NCBI GenBank assembly: GCA_031178105.1
Contig: JAPSJX010000003.1
Span: forward strand, 1 to 57,093
Origin: Agrococcus sp.
GTDB taxonomy: Bacteria; Actinomycetota; Actinomycetes; Actinomycetales; Microbacteriaceae
DNA: 57,093 bases
Reading direction: 5' to 3'
In this document: positions 35,195 through 43,316 of the stretch, in pieces
Numbering within the stretch: position 1 is the first letter of the stretch
How the letters are laid out: each line of letters opens with the position of its first letter
Program-made: the position numbers and the translations under genes
Notes under the pieces: generated by a model
Databases searched by the model: none
What the model was told of the DNA's origin: nothing
Seen by the model: the letters and a program-made list of their open reading frames with translations, nothing else

Positions 35195-36700
35195 TCAGAA
35201 GGGTGGTGGGTCGCCGGGTGGTCCGGTGCCGGCGGCGACGGGGAGTCCCCAGATGGGGTCGCGGTCGACGAACACGGGCCCTTGGGGTTCGGGGTCGTCG
35301 CGGATGATCGTGCCGAGGGGTGAGGTCCACTCGAGCACCCCGCCGGGCAGCTGCCGGACCGTCCAGCGGGTGGTGTGCTTCATCATGTGATGCCTGCGGC
35401 ACAGGTGCGCGAGGTTCGAGAGGGTGGTCTTCCCGCCCTTCGCCCAGTCGTGGGTGTGGTCGAGGTCGGCGCGGTGGACGGGGTTCGAGCAGCCGGGCCA
35501 GCGGCAGCGGCCGTCGCGGGCGCGCAGCGCCCGCCGCTGCGCCCGGTTGGGGCTGTACGTGTCGACCGTCACCGGCAGGCCCGTCACCGGGTGCAGGAAG
35601 AGCCGCTCCCAGGTGGTCGTGTCGGCGGCGAGCGTGCGGATGGTGGCGGAGTCGACGAGGATCCGCCCGTCGAGCAGCGCCGGGAACCGCAGCTGCGGCT
35701 CGTCGGGCTGGTCGGGGTCGCCGAGCAGCTCGGTCGCCGGGATGGTGATGCTGACGGTCGCCTTGATCGGGCTGACGCCGTGGAGGTCGTCGGGGGCGAC
35801 TCCCGCGAGCAGCAGCTCGGCGAGCGCGTCGGCGCGGAACTGGTCGAAGCTGCGCGGGTCGTCCTTGGGCTTGCCGCGCGCGGCCTGCGTGAGCCGGTCG
35901 AAGATCGCCGTGCCGACCAGCGCCGGGAGCCGGGCGCCGAGATCCACCATCCCGTCGCCGGCGTCCACCATCCACACGCCCCGGTGCTCCCGGGCTGCGT
36001 CGTGGCGCTGCTGCAGCGGTGCCGTCAGGACCCGGTTCACCACCAGCCTCGCCCGCGCTCGCAGCCGGGAGGGGGTCGTGGTCTCGGCGATCGCGACGAG
36101 CTCCGCCTCCACCCGGGCCCGCTGCTCGGGGTCGACCGTGTCGTCGGCGCGGACCGCGGCCGTCTCCCGCACGATCACCCGCAGATGCGACGCGGCGATG
36201 CGGCCGCCCTTGTGGGCGGCGTGGGTGAGCGGCAGCTCGTGCACGATCGTCCACGCCTCGGCCATGCGCTGCTCGATCCCGCGGTCGGACTGGCGCAGCT
36301 CCGCCGCGAGCGTCGACGCCGCCTCCCGCAGCCCCGTCGTCACCTCACCGCCCTCCGCATGCACCCGCTCCAACCGGGCCGCGAGCATCTCCCGTTCCTC
36401 CGCCTCCAGCCTCGACCGCTGCGCCTCCAGCGCCTTCACCCGGCCGGTGAACTCCTCCTCCAGCCGCAGCCGCCGCATCCCATCGGACTCGGCCGGACGC
36501 GGCAGCGGCGGCAGCGGCATCCGGCCCGTCGTGACCGCGTCCCACTCGGCGGGCCCCAGCGCATCCAGCCGCTCCAACCACTGGTCGTGCAGCGCGTCCA
36601 GCTCCGCCTCGAGCTCCTCGGGGGTGCGGCCGAACGGGTCGATCGCGCCCGCCCGGATGGCGGCGATGTAGCTCTCGCCGTCGATCCCCCAACCGTCCAT
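35195..36700 (-). CDS. DUF222/HNH endonuclease-signature protein (13E12-repeat family)
   Basis: 501 residues. The N-terminal and central helical part is DUF222-like. The C-terminal HNH motif is intact: CRWPGCSNPVHRADLDHTHD, then WAKGGKTTLSNLAHLC and RRHHMMKH, with paired cysteines, the catalytic DH and the final HH. Such genes are multicopy in Actinobacteria (REP13E12 of M. tuberculosis) and behave like mobile or selfish elements; activity is rarely tested. It sits alone within the polysaccharide island, just downstream of the pair of intergenic repeats at 36753-37033. No ribosome-binding site is obvious at the ATG. Confidence 0.9.
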   Translation of the reverse strand: MDGWGIDGESYIAAIRAGAIDPFGRTPEELEAELDALHDQWLERLDALGPAEWDAVTTGRMPLPPLPRPAESDGMRRLRLEEEFTGRVKALEAQRSRLEAEEREMLAARLERVHAEGGEVTTGLREAASTLAAELRQSDRGIEQRMAEAWTIVHELPLTHAAHKGGRIAASHLRVIVRETAAVRADDTVDPEQRARVEAELVAIAETTTPSRLRARARLVVNRVLTAPLQQRHDAAREHRGVWMVDAGDGMVDLGARLPALVGTAIFDRLTQAARGKPKDDPRSFDQFRADALAELLLAGVAPDDLHGVSPIKATVSITIPATELLGDPDQPDEPQLRFPALLDGRILVDSATIRTLAADTTTWERLFLHPVTGLPVTVDTYSPNRAQRRALRARDGRCRWPGCSNPVHRADLDHTHDWAKGGKTTLSNLAHLCRRHHMMKHTTRWTVRQLPGGVLEWTSPLGTIIRDDPEPQGPVFVDRDPIWGLPVAAGTGPPGDPPPF

Positions 36701-36752
36701 GAGCGGAGTACACCACGGGCCACTGACATGGGATCGAGGGGTGCGACCGCAT

Positions 36753-36888
36753 CCGCTGCTGCTCGAGCCGCACGGCCGCCCCGGCGGCCGCGCGAGTCGA
36801 GACCACTCCCGTGCCGGGCAGGAGCGCTCGTCGCGGTGGTCTCGACTCGGGCAGCGCGCGGAGCGCGCTGACCGGCTCGACCGGCAAG
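36753..36888. repeat. Intergenic repeat, copy 1, with 13-bp inverted repeat
   Basis: Starts CCGCTGCTG and runs to ACCGGCTCGACCGGCAAG; repeated 148 bases further on with high identity. Inside it, GAGTCGAGACCAC (36794-36806) is inverted at 36836-36848 around a 29-base loop, and a GGCCGCCCCGGCGGCC palindrome precedes it. The 379-base gap 36701-37079 holds no gene, only these two copies and a terminator. Confidence 0.85.
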
Positions 36889-36900
36889 GAGAGGCGCCCG

Positions 36901-37033
36901 CCGCTGCTGGTCGAGCCGCACGGCCGCCCCGGCGGCCGCGCGAGTCGAGACCACCCCCCTGCCGGGCAGGAGCGCTCGTCTCAGTGGTCTCGACTCGGGC
37001 AGCGCGAGCTCGCTGACCGGCTCGACCGGCAAG
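36901..37033. repeat. Intergenic repeat, copy 2
   Basis: Near-identical second copy: inverted arms at 36942-36954 and 36984-36996. Differences from copy 1 are single-base changes, plus a small length change after TCGGGCAGCGCG (the GCGGAGCGCGCTGACC of copy 1 reads AGCTCGCTGACC). Confidence 0.85.
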
Positions 37034-37036
37034 ACG

Positions 37037-37068
37037 GAGGGGCCGACGGCAACGCCGTCGACCCCCCG
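37037..37068 (-). terminator. Hairpin downstream of the 933-aa wall protein gene
   Basis: GGCCGACGGC (37041-37050) pairs with GCCGTCGACC (37054-37063) around a three-base loop, with one G-U pair. It lies 12 bases past the stop at 37080 in the direction of that gene. Confidence 0.5.
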
Positions 37069-37079
37069 TCAGTGCTGGA

Positions 37080-39881
37080 TCAGCTCGGCCAGGTCTCCCC
37101 CGCCGGGATCGCGTTGATGACCGTGCGGTCGACGTCGACGATCCGGTTCGCGCCGCCCAGGCGAGCGAGCGCCGGCCCGCCGAGCCAGTGCCGCACGCCC
37201 GCCTCGATGTAGTAGACGCGGCCGTCGGTGCCGCGGATGAACGGCGTCATCGGCGATGCCGACACGGACATCCGCTCGCAGAGCGCCTGTCGGAGCTGCG
37301 TGAACGACGCAGCCGGGATCTGCGACCGCAGGTCGGCCGGGATCGGCCGGAGCGAGCCGCCGACGGCGACGTACCTGGTCGTGCCGCACTGCACGAGGGA
37401 GCTCGGCAGCTTGCCGGGGGCGGGGAACGCCGCGATCGCCTGGTTCGGCACGCGCGTGCTCGCCGTCGGCAGCCCCATGGACTGCGCGGTCGCGAAGTCC
37501 CCGAGGTGCAGCAGCACATCGCCGTTCACCATCCAGACCTCGCTGCGGCCCGCGGTCGTCACGAGCGAGCCCGGCGCGTACACCGGCCGCACCCACAGGC
37601 CCTCGGGGATGCGCTGCATCAGCGACGTCGGCAGCAGCAGCCTGGGCGTCGTCCCGCCGCCGACCGACGCGAACGTGGCGCCGGAGTCGATGTAGCGGCG
37701 CTTGCCCGCCTCGAGCAGGTAGGTGCGCCCAGCCGCGTCGTAGACGAGGTTCGTCGCCGCTTGCGACGAGATCGTGAGCGACGAGCCCAGGCTCGTGAAC
37801 GTGATCTCGGGGAGCCCCCACGCCGTCTTGACCGCAGCCGACGCGAACGGGTGCAGGCTGCCGTCGACGGCGACGTACGACGTCTGGCCAATCCGCACGC
37901 CGTTCGTGCTCAGCACGCCTCGGCGGCTCGCGAGCCCGTTGATGATGCCGGCCGAGACCTCGGTGATGCGCGTCGGCAGGCCGAGCGCCGTGACGAAGTC
38001 CATGCTCGCGACGTGGATGCCGTTGCCGCCGTCCATGAGGTACACGGCGCCCGAGGGCCCGCGGACCAGCGTCCCGTCGGCGTACGACGAGCGCATGGGC
38101 ACCGCGTCGATCGCGTTGCGCGAGACCTCCCAGACCCTGGACGGGATGGCGTAGGTGCGGGCGTACCAGTCCATCGTCGAGGCGGAGACCGCCTCGGCGT
38201 AGCCGTGCGACATCAGGTAGGTGGTGGTGCTGCCGAACGGGCGCGCGAAGTGCGGCCCCGCGGGCGCGCCGGTCGACGACACGGCCGCGCTCAGCGCATC
38301 CGCGACCTGCGTGAAGTACGCCGGGCCGCCGTAGTGCTGGGGGTCGACGCGCATCGCGCCACCGGTCGTCAGCACCCACGAGCCGGTGCTGTCGCGGAAG
38401 CGGTCGGGCAGGGCTCCGGCGGTGGCGGGCAGCAGCGCGATCGAGCGGTCCGCGAACGCGGGAGCGAACCAGAGGAACTCGAGGCCGATGTGCGACGACT
38501 GCGACGAGTAGACGCGGCCGTTCGACGAGATGACGCGGTTCTGCAGCCGGTCGCTCGACCGGATGACGTCACCGGCGGCGACCACCGGGTGCCCGATCGA
38601 GAGGGACGAGATCGTCCCGTCGCCGACCTGGCTGGGCTCGGTGCGATAGCCGAACGCCGCGACGCGCTGCGGGTCGGTGAGCTGCCGCCGGGTGCCGGAC
38701 TGGACGAGCCAGAACGCGCCGTCATCGGTGCTCACGAGGTCGTTGAGCGGCCCCATCTTCAGCAGGCGCGTCTCCTGGCCGGGATCGATCGTCGGCATGT
38801 CGCCGCAGGTCAGCCGCCACGCCAGCAGCTGGTTGCAGGACTGGAAGTGCAGCAGTCGGCTGCTGTCGACGAGGTACACGGCGCCGTTCGACGCCCGCAC
38901 GACCCGGCCGAGGTCGGGGCCGGACGGGATGGCGGCGATCTCCGCGGCGCTGCGGTCCTGCGAGCCGCCCAGCTGCGCGTACTCCGCGAGGATCGCGGTG
39001 CTCGGCACGTAGTGCTTGCGCCCGCCACCGAGCAGGTAGATGCGTCCGTTCGAGGCGTCGCGGATGAACGCGCCGCCCGCGACCGACGTGGGGCTGCCGA
39101 ACCAGTCGGTCCAGAGGCGCCAGGTGTTGCGGTTGCCGTAGGCCGAGCAGGAGTCGCCCGTGCCGTAGAGGTTGCGCAGGGCGGCGGCGTTCGGCTGGTA
39201 CGGCGTGTAGTTGTAGAGGCCCGCCGTGGCGGTGTTGCGGATGAGCACGGGGCTCGAGCCGCACGCCGCGTTCGGGTTGTAGAGGACCCTGTTGACGACG
39301 CCGGCGCGGTGGTTGTAGTTGCTCGGGTGCTTCGCGTAGCGCTGGAACTGTCGTGCGCCGTAGTAGACCTGGTAGAAGAAGCCGCCCACGCTGGCGTCGC
39401 ACGGCGCGGTGTCCGGGCATCCGAAGCCCGTGGCCTTCTCGTAGCGAGATGCGCTCGGCGAGCGGTGGGTGATGAGCGACTGCTCCTTCTCGAGCAGCAC
39501 GATGAGGAAGCGCTGCGAGATGTCGCACGCGGCGCCCACGCGGGCGATGATGCTCGCCGCCGACTCGTTCGAGCGCCCCGGGAGCGCCGAGCAGTACGCG
39601 TCGGCAGCCATCGAGGGCGTCGCCTGGCTGTACCGGTCGATGCACGTGTACCCGGCGGCGCAGCCCGGGTGCTTCGCGTCGATGAACGTCTGCACCTGCG
39701 CGACGGTCATGGCTCCGCCGTCGAAGAAGGCCTCATCGGAGATGATGAAGCCGGGGTCGAAGTCCGACGCCGAGGCGGCGGACGCCTCGTCGGCGACGCC
39801 GACGGGGGTCACGACCGTCAAGAGGGCGCCGACGAGCGACGCCACGACGGTGGCGACGATGAGTCGGGGGCGCAAGCGCAT
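37080..39881 (-). CDS. Large secreted protein: lysozyme-like N-terminal domain plus repeated beta modules
   Basis: 933 residues. A Sec signal peptide occupies 1-37 (RLRPR, then a hydrophobic core, cut near ADEASAASA). Residues 40-265 form a domain seen in secreted actinobacterial wall proteins: FIISDEAFFDGGAMTVAQVQ, LIVLLEKEQSLITHR (a possible catalytic Glu), ATGFGCPDTAPC, GGFFYQVYYGARQFQRY, LYNYTPYQPNAAALRNLYG and SAYGNRNTWRLWTDWFG. Its cysteines are likely disulphide-bonded. The rest has eight or more modules of the form GxxxRxxxGxVYLxxxGxxxxV (GRIYLLGGGRKHYVPS, GAVYLVDSSRLLHF, GRVYYIEAGVRHWLGG), propeller-like. Role in wall turnover or adhesion is inference. No LPXTG or CWB2 anchor. Confidence 0.8.
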   Translation of the reverse strand: MRLRPRLIVATVVASLVGALLTVVTPVGVADEASAASASDFDPGFIISDEAFFDGGAMTVAQVQTFIDAKHPGCAAGYTCIDRYSQATPSMAADAYCSALPGRSNESAASIIARVGAACDISQRFLIVLLEKEQSLITHRSPSASRYEKATGFGCPDTAPCDASVGGFFYQVYYGARQFQRYAKHPSNYNHRAGVVNRVLYNPNAACGSSPVLIRNTATAGLYNYTPYQPNAAALRNLYGTGDSCSAYGNRNTWRLWTDWFGSPTSVAGGAFIRDASNGRIYLLGGGRKHYVPSTAILAEYAQLGGSQDRSAAEIAAIPSGPDLGRVVRASNGAVYLVDSSRLLHFQSCNQLLAWRLTCGDMPTIDPGQETRLLKMGPLNDLVSTDDGAFWLVQSGTRRQLTDPQRVAAFGYRTEPSQVGDGTISSLSIGHPVVAAGDVIRSSDRLQNRVISSNGRVYSSQSSHIGLEFLWFAPAFADRSIALLPATAGALPDRFRDSTGSWVLTTGGAMRVDPQHYGGPAYFTQVADALSAAVSSTGAPAGPHFARPFGSTTTYLMSHGYAEAVSASTMDWYARTYAIPSRVWEVSRNAIDAVPMRSSYADGTLVRGPSGAVYLMDGGNGIHVASMDFVTALGLPTRITEVSAGIINGLASRRGVLSTNGVRIGQTSYVAVDGSLHPFASAAVKTAWGLPEITFTSLGSSLTISSQAATNLVYDAAGRTYLLEAGKRRYIDSGATFASVGGGTTPRLLLPTSLMQRIPEGLWVRPVYAPGSLVTTAGRSEVWMVNGDVLLHLGDFATAQSMGLPTASTRVPNQAIAAFPAPGKLPSSLVQCGTTRYVAVGGSLRPIPADLRSQIPAASFTQLRQALCERMSVSASPMTPFIRGTDGRVYYIEAGVRHWLGGPALARLGGANRIVDVDRTVINAIPAGETWPS

Positions 39882-39894
39882 CCTTCAACCATTC

Positions 39895-39922
39895 GTAGAG
39901 GGTTAGGGCTCTACTCAGGGTA
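39895..39922 (-). promoter_or_regulatory. Promoter region of the 933-aa wall protein gene
   Basis: A TACCCT box (39922-39917) lies 35 bases before the ATG at 39881. Just downstream of it the inverted repeat GTAGAG (39895-39900) / CTCTAC (39909-39914) covers the expected transcription start, and GAGGTTACCTC lies upstream at about 39929-39939. Possible operators; no regulator can be assigned. Confidence 0.4.
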
Positions 39923-39957
39923 CATGCAGGAGGTTACCTCTAGGAGAACTTTGCCGA

Positions 39958-41160
39958 TCAGCGCTCTGCGCGCGGCATCGTCATCGACGCGTCGAGCACC
40001 ATCGACCCGCCGGCGGCGCGCGGCGAGCCGCTCGTGACCTGGAACCGCAGCGAGCGCTCGAGCGCGTCGAAGGTGCGCGTCTTGTGGTGGTCCTTCACGT
40101 CGGCGTTCACGTCGAACAGGTCGGGCATGAGCGCGAGCCGGTCGATGCGGATGTCGAGCGAGCCGGAGCCGACGTCGACGCTGTCGGGCACCGCCCCGGC
40201 GGCGAGGCCGTCGTAGCTCCACAGGTGCTTGCCGCCCGCGGTGGCGAGGCTGACGCCGAAGACGGGTCGCTCGACCCGCTGGTTGGCCGTGTATCGCAGG
40301 CGCAGCGCGACTGCCGACCCGGTGGGCGCCGACTCGATCGGCTGCCCGTCGGCATCGAGCAGGTGGATGTCGTCGATGCGGATCTCGCCCGTGCCGTAGC
40401 GCTTGCCGCCCCCGGCCGCCTCCTCGGCGCCGTGCCCGACGTCGGAGTAGCGGTCGACGATGTCGGAGGCCTCGCCGATCGCCTGCAGGGTGCCGTGGTC
40501 GAGCCAGGCCGCCTGGTCGCAGAAGCTGCGCATCTGCTCCACGCCGTGGCTCACCACCACGACCGTCCTGCCCTCGTCGCGGAACTGCGCGAACTTGTCG
40601 AGGCACTTGTCCTGGAACTCCATGTCGCCGACGGCGAGCACCTCATCGACGAGCAGCACGTCGGGCTCCACGTGGATCGACACCGCGAAGCCCAGGCGCA
40701 CGTACATGCCGGAGGAGTAGTTCTTCACGGGCTGGTCGATGAACTGCTCGACGCCCGAGAAGTCCACGATCTGGTCGAACTTGCGGTCGATCTCCTGGCG
40801 CGACATGCCGAGGATGGAGCCGTTGAGGTACACGTTCTCCCGCCCGGAGAGCTCGGGATGGAAGCCGGAGCCCACCTCGAGCATCGCCGCGACGCGGCCG
40901 CGGGTGGTGATCGACCCGGAGTTCGGGTTCAGGATCCGCGCCATGCACTTCAGCAGCGTCGACTTGCCGGAGCCGTTGCGGCCGAGCAGGCCGAACGTCG
41001 TGCCCTGCGGCACCTCGAAGTCGACGTCCTTGAGCGCCTGGAACGACTGGTACTTGGCGCGACGGCCCGACAGCACGGTCGCCTTGAGCGACTGGTTGCG
41101 GTCGGAGTAGACGCGGAAGTGCTTCGACACGTGATCGACGCTGACGGCGGGCTCACCCAT
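39958..41160 (-). CDS. Polysaccharide ABC exporter ATPase (Wzt/TagH-like)
   Basis: 400 residues. Walker A is GRNGSGKST at about 60-68, the signature NYSSGMYVRLGFA near 147-159, Walker B LLVDEVLAVGD, and the H-loop VVSHG. The region from about 260 to 400 is an added C-terminal beta domain (IRIDDIHLLDADGQPIES, RLRYTANQRVERPVFGVSL) like the Wzt C-domain that recognises the glycan's non-reducing end. That implies a modified or capped chain is selected for export. It pairs with the permease; the ATG overlaps the permease stop (ATGA). Confidence 0.93.
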   Translation of the reverse strand: MGEPAVSVDHVSKHFRVYSDRNQSLKATVLSGRRAKYQSFQALKDVDFEVPQGTTFGLLGRNGSGKSTLLKCMARILNPNSGSITTRGRVAAMLEVGSGFHPELSGRENVYLNGSILGMSRQEIDRKFDQIVDFSGVEQFIDQPVKNYSSGMYVRLGFAVSIHVEPDVLLVDEVLAVGDMEFQDKCLDKFAQFRDEGRTVVVVSHGVEQMRSFCDQAAWLDHGTLQAIGEASDIVDRYSDVGHGAEEAAGGGKRYGTGEIRIDDIHLLDADGQPIESAPTGSAVALRLRYTANQRVERPVFGVSLATAGGKHLWSYDGLAAGAVPDSVDVGSGSLDIRIDRLALMPDLFDVNADVKDHHKTRTFDALERSLRFQVTSGSPRAAGGSMVLDASMTMPRAER

Positions 41161-42017
41161 CAGATCTCCTCGACGATGTTGCGGGCGAGCTTGCGGAAGA
41201 CGAGCGAGCCGATGATGAGCGAGATCGCCGACCAGGCGATGAGCTGCAGCCACACGTCGATGCCGGGCACCGTGAAGTCGTAGAGCACGTCGCGGTAGGC
41301 CGAGAGGAACCGCTCGGCGGGGTTGAGCTGGAAGAGCGTCACGAGCGGCAGGGAGACGCCGTTCTCCGCCTCGATCGCCTCCTGCGCGCCCCGCACGATG
41401 TCGACCGAGAACATGACGCCGGACGCGTACATCCAGACCTGCGCGAGGATCGTCCAGAGGTGCTGGAGGTCGCGGAAGTACACGCTCGCGACCGACAGCA
41501 GCAGCGCGATGCCGAGCGCGAAGACGCAGGTGAGCACGAGCAGCGGGATGAGCAGCGCCGCGTAGAGCAGCACGGCCGGTCCGCCGATCACGAGCATGAT
41601 GACGAGCAGCACGAGCAGCTCCGTCGCGAAGGTCGACGCCTTCGCGAGCACGGTCGAGACGACGAGCACCCAGCGCGGGAAGTAGACCTTCGTCAGGAGC
41701 CCCGCGTTGCTCATGAGCGACCCCATGCCCGCCGAGATCGAGCCGGAGATGAAGCCCCACACGATCACGCCCACGCCGATCCAGGCGGGGAAGAACTCGA
41801 TGCCCGAGTTCTCGCCCGGCGCGACCGCGACCCGCAGGATGAGCCCGAAGACGAGCGAGTAGACCGCGATCTGCGCCAGCGGGTTGATCAGCGACCAGAC
41901 GCGGCCGAGCGCGGTGCGCTTGTACTCCGCCCGGATCTCGCGCAGCGTCAGGTTCTTGAGCAGGTTGAACGTGATGTCCCGCTCGGCTGCGCGTGGGCTT
42001 GGCTGGGTGGTGGTCAT
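41160..42017 (-). CDS. Polysaccharide ABC exporter permease (Wzm/TagG-like)
   Basis: 285 residues with six predicted helices of the ABC-2 type. Motifs: LREIRAEYKRTALGRVWSLI, NPLAQIAVYSLVFGLILRV and VYFRDLQHLWTILAQVWMYA, the usual Wzm/TagG signatures. It moves a completed undecaprenyl-linked polymer across the membrane with the ATPase encoded next. GGAGG stands before the ATG at 42017, and a TACTCT -10 candidate at 42059-42064 gives a 35-base leader. Two-gene operon. Confidence 0.93.
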   Translation of the reverse strand: MTTTQPSPRAAERDITFNLLKNLTLREIRAEYKRTALGRVWSLINPLAQIAVYSLVFGLILRVAVAPGENSGIEFFPAWIGVGVIVWGFISGSISAGMGSLMSNAGLLTKVYFPRWVLVVSTVLAKASTFATELLVLLVIMLVIGGPAVLLYAALLIPLLVLTCVFALGIALLLSVASVYFRDLQHLWTILAQVWMYASGVMFSVDIVRGAQEAIEAENGVSLPLVTLFQLNPAERFLSAYRDVLYDFTVPGIDVWLQLIAWSAISLIIGSLVFRKLARNIVEEI

Positions 42018-42058
42018 CGTCCTCCGTAGGGCGCCCGGGAGCGCGCGCACGATGGATC

Positions 42059-42064
42059 AGAGTA
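42059..42064 (-). promoter_or_regulatory. -10 element TACTCT of the Wzm-Wzt operon
   Basis: TACTCT on the minus strand 41 bases before the ATG, with GGAGGACG immediately before the ATG as ribosome-binding site. Confidence 0.4.
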
Positions 42065-42125
42065 CCACCGCGCCGCCGACGGGCAGGAGGGCGCGGGACG
42101 CCGGGTCACGGCCGAGCCCGGTCGC

Positions 42126-43316
42126 TCACGGCACCGGTCCGACGCCCGGGACGAGCGCGAGGTACCGCTCGGTCATGACGAGCAGCACCACATCCGCGTC
42201 GATCTCGGCCGCGAGCGCCCGCGCGTCCGGCATGAGATCCGGCCGGTCGAGGGAGTGCACGACCTGCATCGTCTCGGCGAAGGCCGCCTGCAGGGGCGGG
42301 CCGAAGCCGTTGCCGGTGGAGTCCCGCAGCACGAGCGCGGTGTGGTCGGTCGTGGCGTCGACGGTGCGAGTGGTGGCCGGCAGCTGCAGCATGTCGAGCT
42401 GCGCGGTCGTCTCGAGCGTCTCGGTCGAGCCGTCGGCGAGGGTGACCTCCATGGGCGACGCCGGCTCGGCGTAGACCGGCGAGGTCCAGTCCTCCCCCGC
42501 CGCACCCGTCCAGCCGGCACCGCTGTACTCGCTGTGGTCGGTCGACCGCACGACGTCCGCCACCGCGGGCGCCTCGACGTCGGCGAAGTCGGGCGACGTC
42601 TCCCTCAGGCATGCGGCGAGCGCGTCGAAGGCGACCCACGCGCCGTAGTCGGTCCAGTGGCTGTTGAGCGGGCTGTACAGGGGGGCCTCGTCGTCGGCGG
42701 CCTCCATCGCGGCCCGCACGTCGACGATCGGCAGCTCCGGATGCGCGGCGAGGAGCTGGTCCATCGCCGTCGGGCCGAGCAGCCCGTCCGTCCACGCCGG
42801 CAGCGCCTCCGGCACGATCTCCCACTTGGCCGGCGCGACCAGCACGAGCAGCTCGCGGCCGTCCTCCTCGAGCCCCGCTCGTAGGTTCGACAGGAAGCCG
42901 TTCCACGCCTCGATCCGGTCGTCGGTCAGCTGGAAGCGGCCGAGCGCCTGCGAGATGTTGCCGGAGTGCGGTTCCCCGAGCAGCAGGTGGCCGCCCTCGC
43001 CCTCCACGTAGTAGCCCTGCAGCTCGTCGGCGTGCGCCTGGAAGGTATCCTCCGCGGCGTCGGCGTCGGCATCCCAGGCGTCGCCGGCCCCCTCTCGCTC
43101 GAACGCGGGCGTGCACGCGTCCGGCAGCGGCTCGCCCGGCGCCGCGGTCGGCCCGGGCAGCGCGACGCCGTAGGGGTTCGTCGCCTTCCAGATGTAGCCG
43201 CCCGCGAGCGCGACCGCCGCGAGCAGGAAGAGCACGATCAGCGGCACCAGCCGGAACCGCGACCAGTGCGACGGCCTGACCTCCTGGTCCGGCGGCAGCT
43301 CCCGCAGCGCGCTCAC
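42126..43316 (-). CDS. AlgJ/AlgX-like SGNH acetyltransferase, membrane-anchored
   Basis: 396 residues. A short cytoplasmic N-terminus, one membrane helix (about 22-43) and an outer SGNH-like domain. LNSHWTDYGAWVAFDAL carries the catalytic Asp-His pair in the layout of AlgJ/AlgX, and VLRDSTGNGFGPPLQAAF is the likely nucleophile block. These proteins O-acetylate exopolysaccharide outside the cell using acetyl passed from an MBOAT or OafA-like partner. The GTG start overlaps the stop of the OafA-like gene by four bases, which supports that partnership. Confidence 0.78.
   Translation of the reverse strand: MSALRELPPDQEVRPSHWSRFRLVPLIVLFLLAAVALAGGYIWKATNPYGVALPGPTAAPGEPLPDACTPAFEREGAGDAWDADADAAEDTFQAHADELQGYYVEGEGGHLLLGEPHSGNISQALGRFQLTDDRIEAWNGFLSNLRAGLEEDGRELLVLVAPAKWEIVPEALPAWTDGLLGPTAMDQLLAAHPELPIVDVRAAMEAADDEAPLYSPLNSHWTDYGAWVAFDALAACLRETSPDFADVEAPAVADVVRSTDHSEYSGAGWTGAAGEDWTSPVYAEPASPMEVTLADGSTETLETTAQLDMLQLPATTRTVDATTDHTALVLRDSTGNGFGPPLQAAFAETMQVVHSLDRPDLMPDARALAAEIDADVVLLVMTERYLALVPGVGPVP

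Noticed and set aside
35195-36700. HNH gene as a Cas9/IscB-type nuclease
   Set aside because: It has DUF222 and a C-terminal classical HNH only; no RuvC motifs or bridge helix are visible.
36701-37079. CRISPR array
   Set aside because: Only two repeat units of about 135 bases, containing internal inverted repeats and no short unique spacers; no cas genes are present.
36701-37079. Small genes in the repeat region
   Set aside because: The short open frames there simply translate the two repeat copies and have no ribosome-binding site or recognisable domain.
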